Program-made: the position numbers and the translations under genes | The notes under the pieces: generated by a model | Seen by the model: only the letters and a program-made list of their open reading frames with translations | Database searches by the model: none | Told to the model about the DNA's origin: nothing | From: Robiginitomaculum sp. | GTDB lineage: Bacteria > Pseudomonadota > Alphaproteobacteria > Caulobacterales > Maricaulaceae | Assembly (NCBI GenBank): GCA_023301505.1 | Contig: JALZUP010000001.1 | Location: 1-63,220, forward strand | Direction: 5' to 3' | DNA: 63,220 bases | In this document: positions 28,267-36,014 of the stretch, piece after piece | Layout: each line of letters starts with the position of its first letter | How positions within the stretch are numbered: the stretch's first letter is position 1

Positions 28267-28896
28267 ATGAGTAATAACGCGACTGTGAACGCCTCAAGCC
28301 AAAAGCCAGCTCCGCAAGGCTCTGATTTGTCGGCTATAATAGCGGCTGCCAAGGCGCAATCTTCTGGCGATGGCTTGCCGCCTGTCCATCTTTGGGAGCC
28401 TGAATTTTGCGGCCAAATGGACATGGTTATCAAATCTGACGGCAGTTGGTGGCATGATGGCACGCCTATTGGCCGTGAAAAACTCGTACAGCTTTTTTCG
28501 ACAATTTTGCGCAAAGATGAAGATGGGCAGCATTATCTGGTCACGCCTGTCGAAAAGATCGCCATTGAGGTTGAGCGCGCCGCCTTTATCGCGACGAAGC
28601 TGGACGTTACAGGGCGCGGTGATGAGCAAAAGCAAAATGTGTTTTTTACAACGAACCTTGCGGGCATTGTCGCGCTTGATGCAGACCACCCTGTGCGCGT
28701 TGATATAGAGCCGCAAACGGATAGGCCCTTGCCTTTTCTGGCTGTGCGGGGGCGTTTGGAAGCGCTTTTAACGCGGCCCGTCTTTTTTGAGCTTGCCGAA
28801 CTGGCAACAGAGCGCGAAACGCCAGATGGGCCTCAGCTTGGCATATGGAGCGCAGGGCAGTTTTTTCCGCTAGGCGCGTCTAATTCCCATATTTAA
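28267..28896 (+). CDS. DUF1285 domain protein
   Basis: 209 aa. The family core is visible: PPVHLWEPEFCGQMDMVI, then GSWWHDGTPIGREKLVQLFSTILRKDEDG and VTPVEKIAIEVERAAF. DUF1285 proteins have two small beta domains and no established function. Position before NUDIX and CCA-adding enzyme genes, divergent from moxR, is a recurrent arrangement in alphaproteobacteria. The first ~35 residues (Ala/Ser-rich) are not conserved. A 13-base tandem repeat begins at its stop codon. Confidence 0.9.
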   Translation: MSNNATVNASSQKPAPQGSDLSAIIAAAKAQSSGDGLPPVHLWEPEFCGQMDMVIKSDGSWWHDGTPIGREKLVQLFSTILRKDEDGQHYLVTPVEKIAIEVERAAFIATKLDVTGRGDEQKQNVFFTTNLAGIVALDADHPVRVDIEPQTDRPLPFLAVRGRLEALLTRPVFFELAELATERETPDGPQLGIWSAGQFFPLGASNSHI

Positions 28897-28959
28897 GTCT
28901 CATCTTTAGGTCTCATCTTTAGGTCTCATCTTTAAGTCTCATCTTTAAAACCTATCTTT
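28895..28959. repeat. Tandem 13-base repeat, four copies plus one degenerate
   Basis: Units A(A/G)GTCTCATCTTT at 28895, 28908, 28921 and 28934, followed by a diverged unit AAAACCTATCTTT. The array starts on the stop codon of the DUF1285 gene and fills most of the 101-base gap to the NUDIX gene. A 13-base period is not coding. It could be slippage; no hairpin forms within the unit. Confidence 0.9.
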
Positions 28960-28997
28960 CAGACTAAATTCATAAGACTGGGATTAGTCTGGTTTAA

Positions 28998-29663
28998 ATG
29001 ACCTATGCGATTCCAGATTTTGATGTGATTCCTGATTTTTTTGATCCGCTTGATTCCACAATGGATCTGTTTTTGCGGGCCTTGCATCCTATTGTGATTA
29101 CGGATGGCGCGGATGAGCAAAAGCGAGAAGGACAGCGCCGCGCTGCAGTACTTATCCCGCTGATTAATCGTGAGCAGGGGTGGCAGGTTTTGCTCACTAA
29201 ACGCCCTGAGACTATGCCTCGCCATCCGGGCCAGATTAGCTTTCCAGGCGGACGTATTGAGACAGGAGAGCGCGCCGTAGAAGCCGCGCTTCGCGAAACC
29301 TATGAAGAGGTCGGCATTAAGCCAAACCGCGTCCATGTTATTGGACGCCTTGATAGCTTTAATGCTGTTTCCGAATTTCGCGTCACGCCTTATGTCGGGG
29401 TCGTTGACCCCGCAGCGCCGATTATTCCTTGCGAGCGCGAAGTGGCGGAAAGCTTTGAAATCCCGCTTAAATTCTTTATGAACCCCGCCAATCATGTGCC
29501 GCGCATTATTGAGTATGACGGGCAAAAAGTGAAGCTGTGGGACATGCCATTTACGGATGAGAGCGGTAAACATCGTCATGTTTGGGGGATGACAGCTATG
29601 ATGCTTTATCGCCTTTATTCAAGGGCTTATGTGCGAGACTTTACTCATCCAGATAGTTTTTAG
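28998..29663 (+). CDS. NUDIX hydrolase, CoA pyrophosphatase type
   Basis: 221 aa. The Nudix box is GGRIETGERAVEAALRETYEEVGI, preceded by the LLTKRPETMPRHPGQISFPGG segment that marks the NUDT7/YeaB CoA-pyrophosphatase subgroup. These enzymes cleave coenzyme A or related nucleoside diphosphates. It is in line with DUF1285 and CCA genes on the same strand. The final 30 residues (HVWGMTAMMLYRLY) are typical for the subgroup. The substrate is inferred from motif only. Confidence 0.9.
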   Translation: MTYAIPDFDVIPDFFDPLDSTMDLFLRALHPIVITDGADEQKREGQRRAAVLIPLINREQGWQVLLTKRPETMPRHPGQISFPGGRIETGERAVEAALRETYEEVGIKPNRVHVIGRLDSFNAVSEFRVTPYVGVVDPAAPIIPCEREVAESFEIPLKFFMNPANHVPRIIEYDGQKVKLWDMPFTDESGKHRHVWGMTAMMLYRLYSRAYVRDFTHPDSF

Positions 29664-29718
29664 CCAGATATATAATTCGGCTCTTTCACTGTCAGTGTTC
29701 TAAAGGCATAAGGGCTTT

Positions 29719-30948
29719 ATGAAACTTGATCTTACACAACATGACTGGCTGCAAAATTCTGACACGCGCCAAATCCTCACAATATTGGGCGTGGATAAGG
29801 CGCGCTATGTGGGCGGCTGTGTGCGCAATGCGCTGCTCGGCGTCTGTGTCAACGATATTGATATAGCCGCCGCTCTATCCCCCGAAGATATTATCGCTGC
29901 GCTGGATAGGGCTGGCATAAAGCATATTCCGACGGGGCTAGATCATGGCACGCTCACCGCTGTCATAGACGGGACGCCTTATGAAATCACATCATTGCGC
30001 GAGGATGTATCCACGGATGGTCGCCGCGCGGTGGTGAAATTCACCAATGATTGGGCCATGGATGCGCGCCGCAGAGATTTTACCGTCAATGCGATCTACG
30101 CCGATATTGACGGCCAGATTTATGATCCAACAGGGCAAGGCTTGGATGATATTGCAGCCCCAAAATTTCGCTTTGTGGGGCAGGCTAAAGACCGCGTGGC
30201 CGAGGATTATTTGCGCATCTTACGCTATTTCAGGTTTTGCGCGTGGTATGGACAAGATGCCAAATTGGACACGGATGCCTTGGCGGCCTGCCGTGGCGGC
30301 ATAGCCGGGCTAAAACAGCTCTCCGCTGAGCGGGTCTGGAGCGAGATGAAAAAGCTCTTATCGGCTCCAAATCCAGTGCGCATTGTGCATATCATGCTGA
30401 CCCAAGGCATTTTGGAAGCCATATTGCCCGAAGCTAGTAATGCGCAGGGGCTAGAGCTTTTCATTGAGCTAGAGCAGCGCGAAACATTAGAGGTGGATCC
30501 TCTCTTGCGCCTTATGGCTATGTCCGCGCGCGAGTCTTTTCCTATGGCGCTTTTGACTAAGCGGCTGAAAATGTCCAATGCGGAAAAAGCGCGGCTGCGC
30601 GGCTGGGCGGATGATGACACGCCCTTTGATACAGCTATGAATGAGCGCGAGCGGCTGGCGGCGATATATAAGGCTGGCCAAAGGCGGGCGATTGATCGCT
30701 GTCTTATTCGCGCGGCGGGCTCGCCCGATGCGATTATGTGCGCGCGCTGGATGAGTCTTGCGGATTTAGCGCAAGATTGGACGCCGCCAGATTTCCCGCT
30801 TACGGGCAAGGATTTAATTGCAGCAGGCATCGCGCCGGGCGAGAATATGGGCAAGACTATGAACGCGCTCAAAGCGCTCTGGGTAAGGTCTGGCTTTGCG
30901 GCAGATAAGCAAAAGCTGCTTATGGCGCTTAAATTGCTCGGACGTTAA
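29719..30948 (+). CDS. CCA tRNA nucleotidyltransferase / polynucleotide adenylyltransferase family
   Basis: 409 aa. The nucleotidyltransferase head has YVGGCVRNALLG and the metal-binding DIDIA, then HGTLTAVIDGTPYEITSLR and the WAMDARRRDFTVNAIYAD motif that reads the tRNA end and selects nucleotides. A helical neck and body follow (RILRYFRFCAWYG). It adds or repairs the 3' CCA end of tRNA. It is the third gene of the DUF1285-NUDIX-CCA set, as in many alphaproteobacteria, and is convergent with the protease-like gene. Confidence 0.93.
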   Translation: MKLDLTQHDWLQNSDTRQILTILGVDKARYVGGCVRNALLGVCVNDIDIAAALSPEDIIAALDRAGIKHIPTGLDHGTLTAVIDGTPYEITSLREDVSTDGRRAVVKFTNDWAMDARRRDFTVNAIYADIDGQIYDPTGQGLDDIAAPKFRFVGQAKDRVAEDYLRILRYFRFCAWYGQDAKLDTDALAACRGGIAGLKQLSAERVWSEMKKLLSAPNPVRIVHIMLTQGILEAILPEASNAQGLELFIELEQRETLEVDPLLRLMAMSARESFPMALLTKRLKMSNAEKARLRGWADDDTPFDTAMNERERLAAIYKAGQRRAIDRCLIRAAGSPDAIMCARWMSLADLAQDWTPPDFPLTGKDLIAAGIAPGENMGKTMNALKALWVRSGFAADKQKLLMALKLLGR

Positions 30949-30981
30949 AGCGCATATAGAGAGTGGGGGTAGAGGGTAGCT

Positions 30982-31812
30982 CTATTGAACCGCGGTCCAG
31001 ACATCTGTCAGCGCCGTGAAATCACAGCTCTCATCTGGGTCGCGGTCATTATTTAAATCTGCGGGGCTATTGCGCGTAATGATAATGCCAATAGGCGTGC
31101 CAGAGGCAGCGTCAATGACTGCGCCTCCGCTCATGCCTGTTACGACTGGCTCATCTGGATCAATAATATGCGCGATCCAGCTGGGCGCATTAGGGCGCTG
31201 CATATAGACTTTGCCGCGCCGAATTTCTGCTGTGCGGCAACCTGCGGGATAACCAATGCAGATAATTTCCTGTCCCGGAAAAGGCGCGGCGGGGCAATTT
31301 TGCGGTAATGTGCATCCAATAAGCGCGGCGTCCAGCCCGTCTGGATGGCAGATGACATCGCCATCGGCAAAATCGGGAATAAGCTCAGCCGCCTCGCTCA
31401 GGCAATGCCCCGCCGTAATCCAGCCCTCCCAATATTGGAAGAAACTGGCATAGGTCTGAAAGCCTGCCTCATTATAAAAATGGCGGCGCACATCAGGCCC
31501 CGCAATGGTTGAGAGCGGAGAGGCTGATTGCACAAGAGGCGTTGTGGCAATTATTTTAGCCGTCTGTTTTGCGGCAAGGGGAGGAAGCCCATCAGAAGAA
31601 AGCCTCTCAGAAGAAAGCTCATCACCAAACTCGATTTGGGGCGCGGTATTGTTATGACTCTGCCTATAATTCTGCCCATGATTATGTGTAGAGCGGCGCG
31701 CCCACGGGCTTTTTTGTTGCAGGTTTTTTTGCTGACGGTTTTGAAGCTGAGGCGCTTTTGAGGAAGAAGCAGATTTTGGGCTCTTCTTTTTCCAAAAATC
31801 AAACAGGCCCAT
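30982..31812 (-). CDS. Trypsin-like serine peptidase domain protein without signal peptide
   Basis: 276 aa from the second of two adjacent ATGs (31812), which is five bases after AAGGAG. The first 80 residues are Lys/Gln/Asn/Ser-rich and disordered. The chymotrypsin-fold domain (about residues 100-275) has the His motif WITAGHC, an Asp in HPDGLDAAL and the nucleophile Ser in VVTGMSGGAV, so the triad seems complete. Several Cys residues (AGHCL, GCTLPQNC, GYPAGC) are also present. No signal peptide or lipobox is visible, so its location is unclear. The targets are unknown. Confidence 0.78.
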   Translation of the reverse strand: MGLFDFWKKKSPKSASSSKAPQLQNRQQKNLQQKSPWARRSTHNHGQNYRQSHNNTAPQIEFGDELSSERLSSDGLPPLAAKQTAKIIATTPLVQSASPLSTIAGPDVRRHFYNEAGFQTYASFFQYWEGWITAGHCLSEAAELIPDFADGDVICHPDGLDAALIGCTLPQNCPAAPFPGQEIICIGYPAGCRTAEIRRGKVYMQRPNAPSWIAHIIDPDEPVVTGMSGGAVIDAASGTPIGIIITRNSPADLNNDRDPDESCDFTALTDVWTAVQ

Positions 31813-31961
31813 CATAGCTCCTTAGAATATATCTTTTTAATCTGTCGTTGGCGCTTATAGGCGTGCTGACAGCTTAGCTCAATCATTGTTTTAGATGGCT
31901 GGTAATGGATAAGTTTCAACCTTTGCGGCTCCTCATCTAAACTCCACTAAATCATTGGTCT

Positions 31962-32807
31962 TTAGTAAAAGGCAAATGTACGGGTCTCAATGCTTTTGCG
32001 CGGGGGGATTTGCGGGGCTTGATCTGGATATTCAAAAGCGGTGTGCGGAGTGAAACGCGCTGTGCCGTCTCTTAGGCTGTCATAGCCTTTAATCAGGGCG
32101 ACTTCCTCATGCTTCATTTGTGAAAAATAAAACCAACGCTGCTCTACGCTTTTGCGCAGGGCATATATTTCGCCAACATGATCCGTGTCGGGGAAATGAA
32201 TATTGGTAGCAATGAAATCTTTTGGATTAATGCTGGTTGCATCACAAAAGGCGAGGGGGGAGCGCTGGACAATATCGACGAGAGGACGCCAGACATTAAT
32301 TTGTATCATCCGGCGATTTTTCATTTTCGCAAATAAATCCGCGCCGAGGCGCTCTTGCGCGCGGCTATGCGCTGTTCGTTCTGTATAATCATTGTGAACA
32401 TGGTGGGCGGGCTTGCGGCGGCTATTGGCCTTGCCAAACCTTATCGTGTGGTCAAAGACGAAAACATCTTTGGCGCCCGTTATATGGCTAACGATGGATT
32501 TTACTTCCTCATAGTAGATGTCTTCAATCAGGCTTTCATCTTCAAAATCTGCTAGTTTGGTCGGCGCGGTAGCGAGCTGAAAACCTTGTGTGTGAATCTT
32601 AAAGTCTTGATGAGTTTGGCGTCCATCCTGAATGGTTGCAGGCATGAAGGCATAGGCGTCATTATATCTTTGGGGGGCATCTCCGCCTGAGTAAAAAACT
32701 TCTGGCGTGAGTGTTGCCTCTGGTCTGATATAGTTCAGATCCGCCGTAACTGCTCCAGATACTTGCATATTAAGGCCTAATGTTTGGGAAGCTGTTTGCG
32801 GCGCCAT
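31962..32807 (-). CDS. CmcJ/NvfI family oxidoreductase (Fe/2-oxoglutarate oxygenase-like)
   Basis: 281 aa. The sequence has YEEVKSIVSHITGAKDVFVFDHTIRFG, then RKPAHHVHNDYTERTAHSR, whose HND fits the HxD iron-binding motif, and INVWRPLVDIVQRSPLAFCDA, the family core seen in cephamycin hydroxylase component CmcJ and fungal NvfI/AspC-like proteins. Members act on small molecules as hydroxylases or isomerising oxygenases. The substrate is unknown. The start has no good ribosome site. A 9-bp hairpin separates it from the VOC gene, so it may be transcribed at a reduced level or from its own promoter. Confidence 0.8.
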   Translation of the reverse strand: MAPQTASQTLGLNMQVSGAVTADLNYIRPEATLTPEVFYSGGDAPQRYNDAYAFMPATIQDGRQTHQDFKIHTQGFQLATAPTKLADFEDESLIEDIYYEEVKSIVSHITGAKDVFVFDHTIRFGKANSRRKPAHHVHNDYTERTAHSRAQERLGADLFAKMKNRRMIQINVWRPLVDIVQRSPLAFCDATSINPKDFIATNIHFPDTDHVGEIYALRKSVEQRWFYFSQMKHEEVALIKGYDSLRDGTARFTPHTAFEYPDQAPQIPPRKSIETRTFAFY

Positions 32808-32838
32808 TATTCAAAGCCTGTTTTAAAATGGGGAGGGG

Positions 32839-32861
32839 GTGCAGGCCATGTCGGCCTGCAC
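32839..32861 (-). terminator. Strong hairpin between the VOC and oxygenase genes
   Basis: GTGCAGGCC, a 5-base loop, GGCCTGCAC: nine perfect base pairs, 32 bases past the VOC stop on the minus strand. There is no immediate T-run on that strand (CCCCCTCCCCATTTT follows), so it is either an imperfect terminator/attenuator or an RNA-stability element. Confidence 0.5.
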
Positions 32862-32892
32862 TTTAATGCGCTTTATTTGAGCGCGTAAGACT

Positions 32893-33255
32893 TTAGCTAA
32901 AGTCAAAGAAGCAAAGCTTGTTGCCATCTGCATCTTTAACATAAGCGCCGTAAAATACGCCGTCGATGCGTGAACCTGGCTTGCCGTCGCATGTTGCGCC
33001 AAGGGAGATGGCTTTGTTATAAAGCGCGTCTGCACCTTCACGTGATCCACCAGGGAAGGCAACCATAGTGCCGTTGCCGACGCTTGGAGCTTCTTCGTTA
33101 AAAGGTGTACATACAGCGATTTTAGGCTCTGCAATGTCTTTGCCGATCATGGCAAGACGGCCAACATCGACTAAAACTTCAGCGTCAAATAGCTCAGTGT
33201 AGAACTTTTTTGCGGCGTCTAAATCTTTAACGCCAAGGGTTGTATATCCAATCAT
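32893..33255 (-). CDS. VOC superfamily (glyoxalase/dioxygenase-like) protein
   Basis: 120 aa, one full VOC module. It begins IGYTTLGVKDLDAAKKFYTELFDAE and ends FYGAYVKDADGNKLCFFDF, the two halves of the paired beta-alpha-beta-beta-beta fold. Such proteins bind a metal and act on or bind small carbonyl or aromatic compounds. The usual metal ligands are only partly recognisable: the first His is replaced here (YTTLGV), so activity is uncertain. AAGGA stands six bases before the ATG. It follows the cupin gene by 38 bases and is likely co-transcribed with it. Confidence 0.85.
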   Translation of the reverse strand: MIGYTTLGVKDLDAAKKFYTELFDAEVLVDVGRLAMIGKDIAEPKIAVCTPFNEEAPSVGNGTMVAFPGGSREGADALYNKAISLGATCDGKPGSRIDGVFYGAYVKDADGNKLCFFDFS

Positions 33256-33293
33256 AATGTGTCCTTTCAGTGACTGTGGATAGGGTGGAGGTT

Positions 33294-33953
33294 TTATTCT
33301 CTCGGAAGGTGGCCTGTTTTAACGTAGATCAAACAGCCATCTTTTGAGAATGGATGATGAGCAGAAAGGTGCGGGCTTCGCAGCCATGTCCCTTTGGGAT
33401 AGTCGCCCTTTTCATCGGAAAATGTACCTTCAAGGACGAATATTTCTTCACCGCCAAAATGTCTATGCGGGTTAAATTCTGTGTTTGGAGCCCAACGTAC
33501 AAGCGCGCAGGATTCGCCTTCAAAGCTATGCAAGGGCAGAACAGTTAAGCTGGGCGCGCTCCCCGGTAAGAAGTCAGCTTTGTTCGTATCAATCGTGAAT
33601 TGCTTTGTATCAGCGGGGTTAAATTGATGCAGCTTTACAAATATCACGCAGCCATCTTCGCTGTGCGGTTTATGGGTCGTGCCAATAGGGTTGCGGATAT
33701 AAGTGCCCGCTGGGTAATCGCCATGCTCGTCGGAGAAGGTGCCTTCAAGGACGAATATCTCTTCGCCCCCGCCATGGGTATGAGGACTGAAATAAGACTT
33801 GGGAGCATATTTAACGAGGGAGGTCGCTCTTGCGACTTCATCTCCAATACGGTCAAGCTTTCGGCGCTGCACGCCTGCCATGGGAGAATTTTCCCACGGC
33901 AAATCATTGCTGTCTATTGTGACCGCTTTTGAAAAGTCAGCATTTAGCTGCAT
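33294..33953 (-). CDS. Tandem cupin (ChrR-like) domain protein
   Basis: About 219 aa. I start at the ATG at 33953, which has AGAGGA at a good distance; the ORF track begins nine codons earlier. Two cupin repeats (about residues 20-110 and 130-215) share GGGEEIFVLEGTFSDEHGDYPAGT and GGEEIFVLEGTFSDEKGDYPKGT, each with the His-x-His and Glu metal ligands (SPHTHGGGEE; NPHRHFGGEE). This is the ChrR-type cupin fold, but without the anti-sigma N-terminal zinc domain, so a metal-bound enzyme or sensor is more likely. It is divergent from the TetR gene. Confidence 0.87.
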   Translation of the reverse strand: MQLNADFSKAVTIDSNDLPWENSPMAGVQRRKLDRIGDEVARATSLVKYAPKSYFSPHTHGGGEEIFVLEGTFSDEHGDYPAGTYIRNPIGTTHKPHSEDGCVIFVKLHQFNPADTKQFTIDTNKADFLPGSAPSLTVLPLHSFEGESCALVRWAPNTEFNPHRHFGGEEIFVLEGTFSDEKGDYPKGTWLRSPHLSAHHPFSKDGCLIYVKTGHLPRE

Positions 33954-33981
33954 GAAATCCTCTTTTTGCTTGCGTATCAAC

Positions 33982-33999
33982 CTATCTAGTGGTAGATAG
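33982..33999. promoter_or_regulatory. Likely TetR operator, perfect 7-bp inverted repeat
   Basis: CTATCTA, four bases, TAGATAG. It lies 29 bases upstream of the cupin start and 75 bases upstream of the TetR-family start, the usual place for a self- and neighbour-regulating TetR repressor. It is the only perfect palindrome of this size I see in the 120-base divergent region. Confidence 0.65.
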
Positions 34000-34073
34000 T
34001 TAATCTATTTTTGGTAAACTTCAAGCATAAAATGTGCTTAAGGTGAAAAAACACAAAAAGGTGATAGCTAGCT

Positions 34074-34601
34074 ATGAGTAGCGCAACTAAAATTTTAGAC
34101 ATCGCCGAACGCCGAATGCGGCAAACAGGATATAATGCTGTGAGCTATCGCGATATTGCCGACGAAATTGGCATTAAGAGTGCCAGCTTGCATTATCATT
34201 TCCCTAAAAAAGAGGAACTTGGTGTTGCGTTGGTGCAGCGTTATACAGAAAATTTCTCTGCGGCTTTGTTGACAATAAGCTCAGAAGGCAAAACTCCAAA
34301 ACAAAATATCCAAGCCTTTGCCGAGATTTATAGCCATGAATTAAAACAGCGTAGACTGGTATGCCTCTGCGCCGTTTTAGGGGCGGAAGCTGCGGGCTTG
34401 CCTGAGCGTATCAATGAGAAGGTCAATCAATTCTTCATTGGAAATGTAGAGTGGCTAAAAGACCAATATGAAGCGATGGGTGCCGTTGATCCTGCTAATC
34501 GCGCGAAGATAACGCTCTCATTATTAAGCGGAGCGATGACAATTAGCGCCGTGAATAATGACGATTCCATATTTGACGCTGCCATGACGGCCATCTTGTA
34601 G
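34074..34601 (+). CDS. TetR/AcrR family transcriptional regulator
   Basis: 175 aa. The N-terminal helix-turn-helix is standard: ILDIAERRMRQTGYNAVSYRDIADEIGIKSASLHYHFPKKEELG. The ligand domain is typical of the short YxaF/LmrA-type group (CLCAVLGAEAAGLPERINEKV). It probably represses the divergent cupin-VOC genes through the palindrome between them and dissociates on binding a small molecule. AAGGTG lies ten bases before the ATG. Length is at the short end for the family, but the domain is intact. Confidence 0.92.
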   Translation: MSSATKILDIAERRMRQTGYNAVSYRDIADEIGIKSASLHYHFPKKEELGVALVQRYTENFSAALLTISSEGKTPKQNIQAFAEIYSHELKQRRLVCLCAVLGAEAAGLPERINEKVNQFFIGNVEWLKDQYEAMGAVDPANRAKITLSLLSGAMTISAVNNDDSIFDAAMTAIL

Positions 34602-34630
34602 CCGTTTAAGTCTGCTGTTTATTTTAGCAT

Positions 34631-35941
34631 TTATGATTCAATGATGATGGGGATGGCGTTTCCATAGCGCATAACCAATAAACGCGCGCGGCCACGCGAT
34701 TCGCTAATCAAGCGGTCGCAAACATGTTTGCTATCGGCAAGCTCATCATTAATAGCGGCGATAATATCGCCAGATTGAAGGCCTGCTAGCTCTGCGGGAC
34801 TGCCCTCAATAACGCGCGAAACATATATGCCCTTCACGCCAGCAGGGCCGTTATCCGCCGCGGTGACGGGCCTAACGATAGCGCCTAACTGATCTAAGCT
34901 CTCTATTACGGGAACTTTAAAGGGAGTTATTTCAACCTCTAGTGTCTTTTCAATGCCGTTTTCACGAACATATGTTAGGGCATAAGGCTTGCCCGGCATG
35001 GCGACACCAATCCATGCGCGTAGAGCATTAGGCGTTTTAACGGTTCTATTGTCAAAACTTGTAATGACATCACCCACTTGCAGGCCTGCTTTTTCAGCGG
35101 CGCTTTCAAGCCGCACGCCAGCGATGAGCGCGCCGTTCCAATGATTGATCCCGACCTTATCTGATGCGTCTTCACTGACCTTTGCCATATCAATGCCGAT
35201 AGAGCCACGGCGCACTTCGCCATGGGAAATAAGATGGCTTGTGACTTGGGAGGCGAGGTTGGAGGGAACAGAAAACCCGATACCATTACTGCCGCCAGTC
35301 TTGCTTAAAATTGCTGTATTGATGCCAACAAGACGGCCTTGGCTATCAAGAAGCGGGCCGCCAGAATTTCCTGAATTAATCGCCGCGTCGGTCTGAATGA
35401 AATCCTGCAAACCAGAGCCAGAGGTGGAGCGCCCCAAACCGCTGATAACGCCAAGCGAAAGAGATTGATCCAGTCCAAGCGGGTAGCCCACCGCGAAGAC
35501 AATATCACTGACACGTAATTTATCTGAATCAGCAATATTAATAGCGTCCACATTCAAATCATCGGCTTGCAGCACAGCAATATCGGTTGGCGTATCCATG
35601 CCGACTAGGCGGGCTTCTAAAACTCGGCCATCAGGGACATTTATCAAAAACCCTTCGCCGCCCGTGACGACATGCGTATTTGTGATGACATAGCCTTTTT
35701 CGGCGTCAATAACAGCGCCAGAGCCAATTCCGCTCAGGCCTGGCTTTCCCTCATCATTCCTGCTGACCCGTCCAATGCGCACCACGGAAGGCAGGACAGA
35801 CTCCAATGTATCAGCAAAGCTTAGCACATTGCGCGCGCGGTCAGTCTGGGGGAGCGCTTGATTGGGCGATGTGGTCGCGCAGCCTCCTATAAGCGCGCTG
35901 ATAAATATAGCGGCGCCGAGTGTTTTGAAATTATGTGTCAT
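34631..35941 (-). CDS. DegP/HtrA-like serine protease lipoprotein with two PDZ domains
   Basis: 436 aa. The signal ends ISALIGGC (Cys about residue 22), so the protein is lipid-anchored, which is unusual for HtrA enzymes. The protease domain (about residues 45-230) has His in VITNTHVV, Asp in DTPTDIAVL and Ser in INSGNSGGPLLD. PDZ1 (about 250-335) contains GVRLESAAEKAGLQVGDVI and PDZ2 (about 345-430) contains VSRVIEGSPAELAGLQSGDIIAAI. It probably does protein quality control in the periplasm. It is convergent with tetR. Confidence 0.92.
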   Translation of the reverse strand: MTHNFKTLGAAIFISALIGGCATTSPNQALPQTDRARNVLSFADTLESVLPSVVRIGRVSRNDEGKPGLSGIGSGAVIDAEKGYVITNTHVVTGGEGFLINVPDGRVLEARLVGMDTPTDIAVLQADDLNVDAINIADSDKLRVSDIVFAVGYPLGLDQSLSLGVISGLGRSTSGSGLQDFIQTDAAINSGNSGGPLLDSQGRLVGINTAILSKTGGSNGIGFSVPSNLASQVTSHLISHGEVRRGSIGIDMAKVSEDASDKVGINHWNGALIAGVRLESAAEKAGLQVGDVITSFDNRTVKTPNALRAWIGVAMPGKPYALTYVRENGIEKTLEVEITPFKVPVIESLDQLGAIVRPVTAADNGPAGVKGIYVSRVIEGSPAELAGLQSGDIIAAINDELADSKHVCDRLISESRGRARLLVMRYGNAIPIIIES

Positions 35942-36014
35942 GCGACCCCATCTTATTTATATAATCTATTCAATATTTAATACGATATGCTTGAGCTATA
36001 AGTTTGAAAAAGCT

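Noticed and set aside
28895-28959. A short CRISPR array
   Set aside because: Units are directly adjacent 13-mers without spacers and no cas gene is near.
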